Below, in pieces: positions 32,301-36,266 of a DNA stretch of 64,000 nucleotides. Position numbers and translations under genes: made by a program. Each line of letters begins with the position of its first letter. The first letter of the stretch is position 1. The stretch comes from Symsagittifera roscoffensis (Eukaryota > Xenacoelomorpha > Acoela > Convolutidae): NCBI RefSeq assembly GCF_963678635.1, contig NC_087065.1, positions 9,693,579 to 9,757,578 on the forward strand. Reading direction: 5' to 3'. The notes under the pieces are model-generated. The model worked only from the letters and a program-made list of their open reading frames with translations. It did no database searches and was not told where the DNA came from.

Positions 32301-33670
32301 TTGTGCGCTCCAAAAGGTTCGGTAACATGTTAGCTGGCCTCTCCGCTGATATAAAAGGATCCTGAAAAACAATCAGTACTAGGACTACTAACTGAGGAGC
32401 TCCGAGAAATCCTGCCTTTATTAACTATATTTGTACAATTTTAAAAGCTAGTATGTTTTTTTATCTGTTTTTATCCTAATTGCGCAGTGTTCATACAATT
32501 CAATACGCCTTATTCAAATACTTGTTAATTATTGCAGAAGTAAGTTTCGGTAGTTTGTCTGAGTTGATGGCAACGTGATGTTGCTAACATTTTCTAGCAA
32601 ATACTTGGACGTCGGCCGATCCTCGAAGTCTTTGAAGCAGTCGGAGACAAAATTGAGGAAATCTGGGGAGTAGTTGTTTTCCTGGAACGGTTTCAAGTCT
32701 GGTTTGTTGTTGGGGATGTGGTAGAGGGCTGCCATCACATGCATGGCGTGGTAGGGCGGGTAGCCAGTGGTGAACTCGAAGCAGCAGATTCCCAGAGACC
32801 ACACATCTATTGTCTGAGTGTAAATGATCTCATCTTCTGATTTAATCACTTCAGGTGCCATCCTAATCAAACAATTCATTTTCATGCGAACCATTTTTAT
32901 TTCAAGGCAAACGTATCGTACATATATTACATACTCGTATTATTTTCGATCCTGCTGTAAAACTAAAATTATGATTTATTCAACTGAAATATGTTCTCAT
33001 ATTTTAGCCTTTATTGAGTAACTAACCAATAAGGTGTGCCAATAAAGCTTGCAGCTTTGTTTGTGAGTGAGACTGTTCCGAAGTCTCCCAGTTTGACTTT
33101 ACCGTCTGAAGATAACAGTATATTGCATGCCTTGACGTCTCTGTGGATGAAATTTTTGTCGTGTAGGTAGACCAGAGCCTGTAGCGTTTGATTACAGATC
33201 ACTGCGATTTCAGGTTCGCTCAATGATGATTCATTAACTAAAAAAGAGTTATTGCCTAAGATTCAACTAGTGATATTATTCGCCGTCAACTAACATTTAA
33301 GATCTTTACCATTAAGAATATCGGCTGTGGATCCGAGGCAATACTCCATGACTATGTACACTTCAGGGGATCGAAGAAAGCAGTTGTGGTAGCGAACCAA
33401 ATGCTGATGGTTACATTGGTGCATAACAGTGATCTCTTTAACCACCATTCGCCATGTCTCCTCTTTCTTATTCCTGTCATCTGCGCTATAATGAATTTTC
33501 TTTATTGCAACAACTTGCTTTGTGGTTTTGTCCTGGGCGTAGAACACGGTTCCAAAATTTCCAGAGCCGACACTCTGAAAACTGTCGTACAAAGCGTGTG
33601 GATCTGCATCCGCGAACAATGCACGCAGATTGTCATCTGTAATTTGGGAGACCCGACTGGGAGGAGACAT
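5247..33670 (-). CDS. TAO-type STE20 serine/threonine kinase, gene span, 3' end off the window
   Basis: Exons are 33310-33670, 33027-33237, 32589-32862, 32098-32361, 31498-31860, 30058-30205, 8074-8252 and 5247-5375. Every junction has GT-AG ends and the phases agree, giving 643 codons from the ATG at 33668-33670. The kinase domain occupies the first three exons: a glycine loop G-S-G-N-F-G, the lysine in V-A-I-K-K, H-R-D-V-K-A-C-N, D-F-G, and W-M-A-P-E formed across a splice. A regulatory segment, a Ser/Asn/Pro-rich linker and the charged coiled coil (R-E-Q-M-S-G-Y-K, then H-Q-K-Q) follow in the order known for TAO kinases. These kinases act upstream of p38/JNK and Hippo signalling and in microtubule regulation; that is family knowledge, not seen here. 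Intron 6 is 21.8 kb because of an inserted retroelement. Family members are about 1000 residues long, so several C-terminal exons lie left of position 1. Confidence 0.93.
5535..5671. repeat. Short inverted-repeat element
   Basis: Arms of about 45 bp start GCCGAAAGCGATATTAACAA on the left and return as the near-perfect reverse complement ending at 5671, with a smaller palindrome in the middle. It is likely a MITE. No clear target duplication. Confidence 0.7.
5799..6112. repeat. Foldback element
   Basis: Two arms of about 147 bp, nearly perfect reverse complements, separated by a 19-bp spacer. The outer ends are CACTGTCATTCAAAG and CTTTGAATGACAGTG. The arms are less diverged than those of the 361-1084 element. 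It lies in the large kinase intron 7. Confidence 0.8.
6196..6270 (-). repeat. tRNA-derived SINE head
   Basis: The minus strand reads TAGCGTTGAGG (A-box-like) and GGTTTGAATCTGG (B-box-like) about 35 bp later. Same family as 4321, 7058, 9375 and 10411. Confidence 0.65.
6361..6400. repeat. Dispersed hairpin repeat, copy 2
   Basis: GGGAAGCAGAGCTTCGC core followed by ATTACTTGCGATACAA. The tail is shared with the copy at 8559. Confidence 0.55.
7058..7132 (-). repeat. tRNA-derived SINE head
   Basis: The minus strand has TGCCCTAGAGG and, after tRNA-like spacing, GGTATAAGTCCC. The flanking sequence resembles that next to the heads at 9375 and 10411 (TGTGGCAAC upstream, a poly-A-flanked TTTCACGG segment). 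Confidence 0.6.
7435..7862. repeat. Tandem duplication of a dispersed repeat
   Basis: Two copies of about 213 bp (7435-7645 and 7646-7862) share AACTGGATCAACC, CCACTTTCGAAACTAGAAAT and CACGTTCGTA blocks. More diverged single copies occur at 26850-27020, 28985-29170 and 30700-30945, so this is a repeat family of unknown class that was duplicated here. Confidence 0.7.
8074..8252 (-). CDS. Kinase exon 7 (coiled coil)
   Basis: The acceptor TTCTCTGCAG precedes 8252 and the donor GTTAGT is at 8068-8073. It reads on from exon 6 as G-Y-K-E-M-R-R-E-H-Q-K-Q, followed by a highly charged helix, exactly where the TAO coiled coil continues. 179 nt, ends in phase 0. Confidence 0.9.
8559..8598. repeat. Dispersed hairpin repeat, copy 3 (best match)
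   Basis: Perfect 7-bp stem GCGAAGC / GCTTCGC around a TGA loop at 8566-8582, followed by ATCACTTGCGATACAA. Confidence 0.6.
8797..9022. repeat. Degenerate direct repeats
   Basis: AAGCCGATATCATAAAGGCG... recurs as AAGCCGATATAATATAGGTC... 155 bp later, both followed by AACCAATTAAGGCGAAAA. A weaker relative follows at 9136. Origin unknown, possibly SINE tails. Confidence 0.5.
9375..9448 (-). repeat. tRNA-derived SINE head
   Basis: The minus strand reads TAGCTTGGAGAT, then GGGTTCTAATCTGACCCGG. It shares flanks with the head at 10411, so both are full members of one SINE family. Confidence 0.65.
9841..9880. repeat. Dispersed hairpin repeat, copy 4
   Basis: GTGAAGCTAAGCTTCGC core at 9849-9865, tail CACCACTAGCGCTTCA. 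Confidence 0.5.
10411..10488 (-). repeat. tRNA-derived SINE head, interrupted by a hAT MITE at its 5' end
   Basis: The minus strand reads CTAAATCTGGAGGCAACG and GGTTCGAATCTAAGC, the best B-box in the window. The hAT MITE inserted at its edge and duplicated TGCCGGAG. Confidence 0.7.
10489..10794. mobile_element. hAT-type MITE, 306 bp
   Basis: Perfect 16-bp terminal inverted repeats CAGGGGCGGATTTAGG, followed inward by poly-G (left) and poly-C (right) runs. An 8-bp target duplication TGCCGGAG sits at 10481-10488 and 10795-10802. The TIR start and the 8-bp duplication are diagnostic of the hAT superfamily. There is no transposase, so it is non-autonomous. The intact duplication suggests moderate youth. 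Confidence 0.93.
11120..11529 (+). repeat. 5' LTR (410 bp)
   Basis: Begins TGGAACCTGATC and ends CATAACTCA. It contains a CCAAT box, AT-rich TATA-like stretches near the start and an AATAAA at 11324-11329. The partner copy is at 26128-26537. Confidence 0.97.
11324..11329 (+). promoter_or_regulatory. LTR polyadenylation signal AATAAA
   Basis: Canonical hexamer at offset 204 of the LTR, repeated at 26332-26337 in the 3' LTR, where it would end the genomic RNA. Confidence 0.6.
11532..11549 (+). other. Primer-binding site candidate
   Basis: TGGTGCGACCATAAG begins two bases after the 5' LTR. TGG pairs with the CCA end of a tRNA and the position is standard. The priming tRNA was not identified. 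Confidence 0.65.
11550..12781 (+). promoter_or_regulatory. Structured non-coding leader
   Basis: No gene is convincing; the frame 11618-11851 shows no domain. It contains two identical 24-nt hairpin units (12179-12204 and 12241-12265, GGATCATCAAGG...) and two stems capped by c(UUCG)g tetraloops. One is AAC-TTCG-GTT at 12414-12423, inside an AGTGAAG/CTTCACT outer stem. The other is ATTC-TTCG-GAAT at 12642-12653, inside a GAGAAAGTA/TACTTTTCTC outer stem. This is the expected place for a packaging or dimerisation signal. Confidence 0.5.
12782..13249 (+). CDS. Small basic ORF upstream of Gag, function unknown
   Basis: 155 residues, Lys/Arg-rich in the middle (a K-R-K-I-I-T-K stretch), with a Ser/Glu-rich segment after it. 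No recognisable domain. Its last 26 nt overlap the start of the Gag ORF in another frame, so Gag could be reached by reinitiation or leaky scanning. Base composition matches the rest of the element. It may be a nucleic-acid-binding accessory protein or an N-terminal Gag piece; that is inference. Confidence 0.6.
   Translation: MSFKNLGNKQTIILHNCEIDNKKYDLVITPHTQTVGYIRTKRQTLKRKIITKQRQITRKRFSKNRNAFSESETNSLDELYKLKESIDKNYPLHDQLYFSDSETTSNSSQRGKRRIKKQYKHKPVHLYNWNQPIRHINNYILTVIERKNELNAHSR
13224..18005 (+). CDS. Gag-protease polyprotein, truncated before reverse transcriptase
   Basis: 1593 residues. Residues 1-590 are an N-terminal region with a long Gln/Asn/Thr-rich disordered part. About 600-810 is a retrotransposon capsid-type helical domain, including W-F-S-V-L-P and F-S-K-M-F. 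A CX2CX4HX4C zinc knuckle spans 842-855. About 860-1070 is an extraordinary Asn/Arg/Ser/Tyr-rich tract. The retropepsin has its active site D-S-G-A at 1229-1232 and an I-I-G-I-P second motif. After a long region, the last 40 residues carry Y-A-T-S-K-F-D-V-G-K, the linker that precedes RT in Ty3/gypsy Pol, and then the frame ends. The ORF is intact, so the protein is probably made as a structural precursor plus protease. Alternative: a frameshift once led to a pol that has since been deleted. Confidence 0.88.
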   Translation: MSSTHTPGDETPDDDEIFPFIVDADTDRGQHIFCQNLLVNLFEPGISPCKTEFPDVKIKRQIIDHYLKDICNITQQYGIYSIEFTSPNHNNRTYTIQTDDLDLEFSKVFSEYIKSIQYHNSQRANSIFTNEVFAIIYSYISILENEIPITNVSPTETSKHLRVRHEITLLSSYLNIIKENFTKDDVSQHTKHDLQKILAWFIIDYFTHNIDLIAQARKNFRPQNSNDDTAITEQSDYVWDPEWSHPAFISFPQSISSQAISTISYIRDYVKVIPLTIDATPLNYNTFLPDTQNNSLNSTVIHNENLNGTRNLTQQDIQTPSHFINEEIVHTTTTQQSISPIRPNLTTPRNTNPSQTQVTLQSTVKPSVAPKYSHMDYQTYRPMTIPSKTRKTFTRNNFADHNYNYTHPSKTYNQPQRNFNQYTRSRNWDNPMTQPNSINFQTNPPQDHSENYPFFQQNRNKKQTSYQMDYLSSDDDFLQPDIFAPNTQEYRRQGIQRTRTNHRNFSPQPIDAQHQQPIQQKNLINTQSFQPIQQQNPMTAHSYQASQMQNEIPLPYYLQQHEITRNQLSNFSQMPNAAESLQMTMNPYLMGGSSITSNKPLMVFTGTDPEYSVEDYLNAVTANLILNIGPEPINTPLHQNWIHRRTALIQTTLDGAAQKWFSVLPLEIKSNWKRFTQEFSKMFDSERNKQQQRVLCNEIRRLPNETIKQIAVRIETLVRKAYSLNTHDYKNTKMTEILMMTLTPQLRKIAIKKRASHPSSIREPDLDFRKLVDKLEQAEITMKLEETENLKLQYVNKIETTPTNINNIQESETDLVEKITEILNIYEKNPNFKGKPSFKKWCNYCRRYGHSISECRQKQQDSQNKPQKYKEPNKSFYQYMKKDQNLPNKTVHSNNSSGKPLPNNTNYTRNQSPYNSSYRGRSPERRNTQNSSQNHYNRPNSRNNYSRSNSNTQRFVSRSNSQSRNNYYPNNQSRNSSYNRNRNYSYNRNRSYSNNRNQNYPNNRSRNNSYNRSNYNRPNNNYQNRSRNNSQNRHPSYNNRYRNYSQSPHRNNNHYNNSNNRHRSSTPKHQRQINQVQANPETTSDPPGIDDTVTDTLQLNQINCTSSDSESNTENTLAINMIKVENDYESVIYEQPFPSHIYENQSEFLQNYYTTPINSTPTTQETNAKNTTEQPNQNVKTKCLNTNHIYQNIQKEQPKEKIWTIPFLLESPRNKEFQPPDLEIDFLIDSGAESNIINIPTWNEIKTLHPKLTPLETSSKLATAQGSTLINYGKIQLFLLPTRTMEQSKILNKPFKQIFHITDIKYNIIGIPFISKYIPTINILNSKILIKDKYTKTKETSLTFFQRLNKQPPFFSKFYPIFNQQRKHLKPLSGNIYNFSIKQVHQYDKEQNKQKFYMSDFEFKPIHKFFKITISSIKYLKNSNSDIISLHVYNNTPYQVTLPLGLLGYCETNATISPIHEKAYRVNNILQLLDICQSTILNEELSINNIISNENRNTDYFTKTPYFKPTFNISNYTEDQQKFLTMFNFQHSQITQDEFEKLAKQLIKYSSVYATSKFDVGKISSSRLRNQPRKNYKMFIPQSKILKKVEFKK
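18006..18832 (+). other. Non-coding gap where RT and integrase are expected
   Basis: AT-rich, with stops in all plus-strand frames. No RT, RNase H or integrase motif could be read in any frame, and no decayed remnant is visible, so pol is absent rather than mutated. Confidence 0.6.
18833..19021 (+). CDS. Short hydrophobic ORF, possible membrane protein
   Basis: 62 residues with two hydrophobic stretches (about residues 11-28 and 36-52) around a K-C-I-K-K turn and a charged tail. A two-helix hairpin could be a membrane protein or the signal exon of the following ATG-less frame. No homologue recognised. Short, so chance is possible in AT-rich DNA. Confidence 0.35.
   Translation: MIRTIFSRTDIFLLFVIFITFLSSLILTICKCIKKAIITFALATIFLIIFLEEYYNKHKPSH
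19027..20163 (+). CDS. Open frame of about 378 codons without any ATG
   Basis: From 19027 to the TAA at 20161-20163 this frame has no stop and also no in-frame ATG. The translation is Ser/Thr/Pro/Gln-rich for about 260 residues. A more ordered C-terminal part follows, with W-N-T-F-T-A-P-P-P-L, a charged helix, L-Q-L-K-F-E-I-T-V-K and Y-D-R-Y-T-K. Its end overlaps the env-like ATG (20151) by 13 nt. An ATG-less open frame of this length needs another start: splicing from an upstream exon, a non-AUG codon, or ribosome transfer. Composition and style resemble the N-terminal part of the 599-aa ORF. Function unknown. Confidence 0.6.
   Translation, partial: KFKNPSKIATQQSQNQSSPTSSQDNPTPPSTTQNPQTSTRISFQDNPYTFEERHARLSEPLEPVQRQASLSEPTYNLYPTLPQELSRIRNLSQNQNTTEINRQIIHPRRNRNFQTPRVHFDIPQSPSQTTPENTTGITPETPTLFSQRSTSSLPSDYLGSTPTSEQARENPFNPPNLTSRLPYWTTHSFTQGEPNLVNDPIDISTDTTTSSSLPETLSLPSTPSISQFSPLPFNLNFPNNLDARYREQSSINIPLRLDWNTFTAPPPLFGQHQESNRLHNWALNRLQYRQDIHNDIRDHNIQILQQNSLQLKFEITVKLNNITQHPYPLNPPNITAQSLPPPFITTEVIYKYDRYTKNTIGYITFYNPYSGLSYTCIF
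20151..22769 (+). CDS. Envelope-like transmembrane glycoprotein
   Basis: 872 residues. Residues 1-18 form a typical signal peptide. A Cys-containing ectodomain to about residue 700 follows, beginning with an H-Y-D-C-E motif and further spaced cysteines, and with N-glycosylation sequons (N-I-T, N-T-T, N-R-S). A membrane segment lies at about 708-728, a second hydrophobic stretch at about 746-762, and a 110-residue Gln/Pro/Thr-rich cytoplasmic tail ends the protein. The N-terminal cysteine pattern is reminiscent of glycoproteins that invertebrate LTR elements captured from chuvirus-like RNA viruses; that assignment is tentative. The stop overlaps the next ATG as ATGA. The ORF is intact. It would allow particle release or entry if expressed, by inference from position and topology. 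Confidence 0.75.
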   Translation: MYILKLLIFLQLLFLVTSNQNINPSPRTGPQDLLVTHYDCEENEQKTLHKYAINQVSQCETEPQAIETTDIIATLYSKARATTVTGYKFTATFSEKKVHCSQVSNGNKNRLDHESFYQSNIERLLHLNPDDCKNELLRLNITQNKNSQRKLVNFQVFSDSVHQSQLERHQGHIKLDEKYPYNGAHGRLTYDLHDKHWIPHIGINNPSNCKADTKNKGYQEIMFFDWKIQLEKIQLTRDLSDNTMIYQGIRLPCKNDQGYCDPTTRTQATIVWFPEDTCTTFQVAKIHARMIKFHEKYFIQSIPYEQVHPSRKLSSDFRNIDNIENKLTRFQIYQETELACKYRNPLHRTQYSEILVEYEKGFDMTTGKVKIDPYATGHPLNEGTSYIPVNFEKSNGQPGGHLKPYDTRSTRLQELSLMNTTYFGNIHYDIHLDMKLDYTISRIFQEMSLSELETLHQLCELERTQILQSLALAVLKIPYAGYLLSGNRSNFLDYEGNILWFYTCTKKVSPLYVFEDKRCYKRIPIFYKNKVHFVDTLSRRTYFWDTAVPCGSENSHNVVQLNPDENKYYLLTPYPTLMQSLKKFSPESIRAIARNPNIDLQSIGIYSKSDIQHHIRTQQFQELLTQMDTIQRQSIDQNLRKLAETAGFADIYTQDYSGYFKDIKDYIYLNGEKYRPQDISPINIFSFVTLKNEILDFLGWPYYILEKLTILYAMFNFIGFLFSLLKGIYNTCAIHTQVNRQASVARILFAGFFGIFSTSINKILLDAQIKEYNTKITTRQNTYDEEHNNVDTQPTAPQLPPLPNNHPLSLVPRNFRNLAITHNPNFRLNTSQSPVQHIMTHQSQDDNTYEQIIEQPHTTAFQSQNNHFFSPR
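22766..24565 (+). CDS. Unrecognised 599-aa accessory protein
   Basis: The ATG overlaps the env stop in an ATGA arrangement, which suits termination-reinitiation. Residues 1-190 are disordered and very Ser/Pro/Thr/Asn-rich. About 195-599 looks globular, with conserved-looking aromatic motifs such as Y-R-T-F-K-R-K-F-P and W-T-S-Y-Y-H-F, and a hydrophobic helical C-terminus ending F-F-P-D-D. No signal peptide, membrane segment, zinc motif or catalytic signature was seen. Codon use and G-poverty match the other ORFs, so it belongs to the element rather than to a recent capture. Could be a regulatory or structural protein. Confidence 0.75.
   Translation: MSRQLGSLHRSNSHPTNLTSPIPIIPLFAFPPPDFPSSNVTSGMNSDTNSHISVLYSISQLNNPNIETPDEFADSEPSPSNNFHNPSNFSQPPFQPILSNNPDPITPTPSYASQVTPTYSSYHSDQSSHSPDTPRISPELDNFITLQQQPYHLNTPTINQISSTTNSSNPPTPSSNYTESLTPSSTSTISSLNTNRAYRTFKRKFPNHPFPAKPGTAREYINHPQHTNTKEFLAITLPSFPQYTLNTPHDANETRNFVDEYVLMPTLSWTSYYHFTNPLCLPLSSTSIDIDRNKDMLYQLTTPLTARQFTYVGYKKSLKIHTAPRANEYTLEYYDHNIIRANQDQFLDDDRFANPQITEKFFIKTPYIFTLNIFDRKFDHIISEALTDTQAYESFKERFQIFSLTFHFLAPHERDLHCSHDIMLRTKQTHTYSYYRFIQNHFDLHTPSRQSHHRFQFINSKYTSPYFLNFTYCIKETNLHGILRNYDPITQMYIFCPITKTFNAEESRPFLIPHEFLQPIEIPILEFIHNTKFNHKLYNLIQNTPYEFAVGTEELTTIKALQLLWPLLQTKNIIRILAKLLTTSELIHDIFPHGFFPDD
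24566..26127 (+). other. Long 3' non-coding region of the LTR element
   Basis: No coding frame. GCAGTAAAT occurs at 24779, 24812, 24865 and 24887, with a partial copy at 24911. GGCCTAACCCACC is repeated at 25423 and 25468, the first inside a CCTGG/CCAGG hairpin, and this block is the most GC-rich part of the element. The bases before the 3' LTR (GGATGGG) are a weak polypurine tract. Confidence 0.55.
26128..26537 (+). repeat. 3' LTR (410 bp)
   Basis: No differences from the 5' LTR were found on direct reading. Followed by the target duplication GCAG. Confidence 0.97.
26538..28162. other. Kinase intron 6, no gene
   Basis: Contains a diverged copy of the 7435 repeat family at about 26850-27020. 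The short open frames at 26957-27247 and 27345-27629 have no recognisable domain. Confidence 0.45.
28163..28200. repeat. Dispersed hairpin repeat, copy 5
   Basis: GCGAAGCTGCGCTTCGC core followed by AAACACTAGCAATA. Confidence 0.55.
28690..28860 (+). pseudogene. Tc1/mariner transposase C-terminal remnant
   Basis: The frame reading S-L-D-L-S-A-I-E-H-A-W-Q-H-M corresponds to the conserved S-P-D-L-N-P-I-E-H block of Tc1/mariner-type DDE transposases, preceded by a degraded L-P-W-P-like segment. It ends at TAA about nine codons later. Only this short piece survives. Confidence 0.55.
28985..29170. repeat. Dispersed repeat, relative of the 7435 family
   Basis: Shares CCACTTTCGAAACTAGAAGTTG, split by substitutions, and CACTTTTGCTGTTCGAT with the copy at 30700-30945. 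Confidence 0.55.
30058..30205 (-). CDS. Kinase exon 6 (start of coiled coil)
   Basis: The acceptor TTGTGTAG precedes 30205 and the donor GTTTGA is at 30052-30057. It contains I-A-T-I-K-T and the conserved R-E-Q-M-S-G, whose last glycine codon is completed by exon 7, 21.8 kb away. Confidence 0.9.
30700..30945. repeat. Dispersed repeat, relative of the 7435 family
   Basis: Shares GAATTTCTAGAAC, AACTGGATCAA and TTCGAAACTAGA blocks with the tandem pair at 7435-7862, and a longer 3' part with 28985-29170. Confidence 0.6.
31498..31860 (-). CDS. Kinase exon 5 (low-complexity linker)
   Basis: The acceptor TTACAG precedes 31860 and the donor GTAAATG is at 31491-31497. It encodes 121 residues rich in Ser, Asn, Pro, Thr and Gln, with no domain. 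The linker between kinase and coiled coil varies in this family. Phase is 0 at both ends. Confidence 0.85.
32098..32361 (-). CDS. Kinase exon 4 (end of kinase fold and adjacent helix)
   Basis: The acceptor TTTTTCAG precedes 32361 and the donor GTAAGT is at 32092-32097. The start joins exon 3 as L-L-E-N-D-P-F, the usual end of a STE20 kinase fold. The helix M-L-P-N-L-L-E-R-T follows, matching the TAO regulatory helix, then a Ser/Gly-rich tract. 88 codons, phase 0. Confidence 0.88.
32589..32862 (-). CDS. Kinase exon 3 (C-lobe)
   Basis: The acceptor ends GATTAG before 32862 and the donor GTTAGC is at 32583-32588. It encodes M-A-P-E-V-I, the D-V-W-S-L-G-I block and the R-P-T-S segment. The 274 nt restore phase 0. 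Extending the frame past the donor soon meets a stop, which supports the splice choice. Confidence 0.9.
33027..33237 (-). CDS. Kinase exon 2 (catalytic loop and DFG)
   Basis: The acceptor is a TTTTTTAG tract before 33237 and the donor GTTAGT is at 33021-33026. It encodes the helix E segment, H-R-D-V-K-A-C-N-I-L-L, and G-D-F-G-T-V, ending in G-T-P-Y-W with the Trp codon split by the intron. All catalytic residues are intact. Confidence 0.93.
33310..33670 (-). CDS. Kinase exon 1 (start codon, N-lobe)
   Basis: It starts with ATG at 33670 and encodes about 20 leader residues, the glycine-rich loop, the catalytic lysine (V-A-I-K-K-I), the C-helix region and the hinge M-E-Y-C-L-G-S. The donor GTAAAG sits at 33304-33309. 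The exon is 361 nt and ends in phase 1, completing a valine codon with exon 2. Confidence 0.93.
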
Positions 33671-34246
33671 GATCCGTTTATGAATGTTCCGTATCGATAC
33701 AAATCATGTTTCTAAGAAATAATTGCTTATCAATGCAAATAGCTTCGAAAGCATTTTTCTAAATCTGAAATGATTAAGCTGAATCTGATCAACTCTAAAT
33801 CTGAATTGACTTCTGAGTCAACTCTAAATCTAATAACTTCTAAATCTGATCAACTCACTAACCAGGATCTTCAATTTCAGGTAGCAGGGGCTAGTTTTCT
33901 CCACAGAGGAGAAACAGAGTTTCACACCACTTGCAATACAATCAGAGAAAACCAAATCGAATTGCGATACATACAATTTTTTTTATAAAATTTTTGCGTG
34001 TACTGGAGAAGCAGCACCAGGCTCTACAAAAACCATCCAGAAACTAGCAGAGAAACTAAGCGAGAAACGGAACGAATCATACTCGGACACAATAAACTTT
34101 ATAAGAACAAAAATAAGTTTTGCACTTCTGAGTAGTGCAATCCTCTGCCTTAGCGGGTTCAAAAATCTTAAAAATACATCCAACATAGACAATTCTATCT
34201 GTGCTATAATCGAGAAGAGTAGATTTTAATTGACAATTCTCTTGAT
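33671..34246. other. Upstream region of the kinase gene
   Basis: Presumed 5' UTR or promoter side. No TATA box or initiator can be assigned. It carries hairpin-repeat copy 6 (33901-33940, CCACAGAGGAGAAACAGAGT...) and an imperfect tandem of AACTCTAAATCTGA near 33790-33855. Confidence 0.4.
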
Positions 34247-35832
34247 GCATTAATATCGACTTGATTTATTCATAAAATTTTGCCGATGTACTTATATAGC
34301 GTTGGTACGGCCCTATCCAACTTGTGCTTGTACCGTCGCATGACGGAAGGGCCCATTTTAATTGACTTTTTTTCCAATCAGAAAAAAAGAACCCCAAGAG
34401 GAACTTGTGCTTGTACCGTCGCATGACGGAAGGGCCCATTTTAATTGACTTTTTTTCCAATCAGAGAAAAAAAGAACCCGAACTGCCGAAAACATTGATA
34501 AAAGTGCATATGCAAAAAAAGTAAGGCAAACCCCAAGAGACAAAGCCGTTGAAAAAACGAGGAAGTACCTCAAAGATAAGCGTTTTTTCCAATCAGAGAA
34601 AAAAAGAACCCCTATCCAACTTGTGCTTGTACCGTCGCATGACGGAAGGGCCCATTTTAATTGACTTTTTTTCCAATCAGTGAAAAAAAGAACCCCAAGA
34701 GGAACTTGTGCTTGTACCGTCGCATGACGGAAGGGCCCATTTTAATTGACTTTTTTTCCAATCAGAGAAAAAAAGAACCCGAACTGCCCGAACTGCATTA
34801 ATATCGACTTGATTTATTCATAAAATTTTGCCGATGTACTTATCTAGCGTTGGTACGGCCCTATCCAACTTGTGCTTGTACCGTCGCATGACGGAAGGGC
34901 CCATTTTAATTGACTTTTTTTACAATCAGAGAAAAAAAGAACCCCAAGAGGAACTTGTGCTTGTACCGTCGCATGACGGAAGGGCCCATTTTAATTGACT
35001 TTTTTTTCCAATCTCTGATTGGAAAAAAATATAGCGTTGGTACGGCCCTATCCAACTTGTGCTTGTACCGTCGCATGACGGAAGGGCCCATTTTAATTGA
35101 CTTTTTTTTTCCAATCAGAGAAAAAAAGAACCCCAAGAGGAACTTGTGCTTGTACCGTCGCATGACGGAAGGGCCCATTTTAATTGACTTTTTTTCCAAT
35201 CAGAGAAAAAAAGAACCCGAACTGCCGAAAACATTGATAAAAATGCATATGCAAAAAAAGTAAGGCAAACCCCAAAAGACAAAGCCGTTGAAAAACCGAG
35301 GAAGTACCTTTTTTTTTCCAATCAGAGAAAAAAAGAACCCCAAGAGGAACTTGTGCATGTACCGTCGCATGACGGAAGGGCCCATTTTAATTGACTTTTT
35401 TTCCAATCAGAGAAAAAAAGAGCCCGAACTACCGAAAACATTGATAAAAATGCATATGCAAAAAAAGTAAGGCAAACCCCAAGAGACAAAGCCGTTGAAA
35501 AAACGAGGAAGTACCTCAAAGATAAGCGTTTTTTCCAATCAGAGAAAAAAAGAACCCCTATTCAACTTGTGCTTGTACCGTCGCATGACGTAAGGGCCCG
35601 TTTCAATTGAATTTTTTTCCAATCAGAGAAAAAAAGAACCCGAACTGCCGAAAACATTGATAAAAATGCATATGCAAAAAAAGTAAGGCAAACCCCAAGA
35701 GACGAAGCCGTTGAAAAAACGAGGAAGTACCTCAAAGATAAGCGTTAGTACGGCCCTATCCAACTTGTGCTTGTACCGTCGCATGACGGAAGGGCCCATT
35801 TTAATTGACTTTTTTTCCAATCAGAGAAAAAA
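34247..35832 (+). repeat. Complex tandem array of Penelope-like element fragments
   Basis: Eleven copies of a segment with CTTGTACCGTCGCATGACGG (first near 34326, last near 35767) alternate with five copies of a segment starting GAACTGCCGAAAACATTG. The latter translates into the N-terminal part of the reverse transcriptase that follows at 35833. Junctions recur at a T-rich CCAATCAGAGAAAAAAAGAA sequence. Two copies extend to an upstream block TTAATATCGACTTGATTTAT (34248 and 34799). Spacing is irregular, so this is not a simple satellite. Head-to-tail, 5'-truncated copies are typical of Penelope-like elements. The repeated CCGTC-GCAT-GACGG forms a perfect hairpin. Confidence 0.75.
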
Positions 35833-36266
35833 AGAACCCGAACTGCCGAAAACATTGATAAAAATGCATATGCAAAGAAAGTAAGGCAAACCCCAAGAGA
35901 CAAAGCCGTTGAAAAAACGAGGAAGTACCTCAAAGATAATGGTTTGCTGGCGGTGCCTTTTGACAAGGGGGTTGGCTTTTGCATAATGAGGAAACAAACG
36001 TATGAATCAAAGCTGGAATCCTTGTTGCAATCTGCTCAGTTTTTGAAAAAAAAAGATGCAACCACTGATGAGGTTATACTGAAAATTAAGAAGGAACCTA
36101 ACAAAGAATTACTAGCTATGGACAAAAGAGACAAAATAAGTGATCAGTTATATTCTTATAGATGTTATAGATGAGGTCAACAGGGGGCAACCCGCCCGTT
36201 TGTACGGTTTGGCTAAGGTACACAAGGCTGCAAAACCGCTACGACCAGTACTATCACATCCAGGCA
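35833..36266 (+). pseudogene. Penelope-like reverse transcriptase, 5' half
   Basis: The frame open to 36174 encodes A-E-N-I-D-K-N-A-Y-A-K-K-V and then L-L-A-V-P-F-D-K-G-V-G-F, the N-terminal conserved block of Penelope-type RT. After a frameshift near 36160 it continues as R-L-Y-G-L-A-K-V-H-K and L-R-P-V-L-S-H-P-G, another signature. It is cut in mid-gene by the LTR at 36267 and resumes at 59394. The fragment lies immediately downstream of the array built from the same sequence. Element dead: two frameshifts plus the insertion. Confidence 0.85.

Noticed and set aside
34247-35940. CRISPR-like alternation of repeats and spacers
   Set aside because: The 'spacers' are themselves repeated and coding-related, the lengths are irregular, and the context is an animal genome with a Penelope element downstream.
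34247-35940. Hammerhead ribozyme in the Penelope array
   Set aside because: Penelope-like elements often carry one, but I could not find the conserved CTGATGA and GAAA core around the repeated hairpin.
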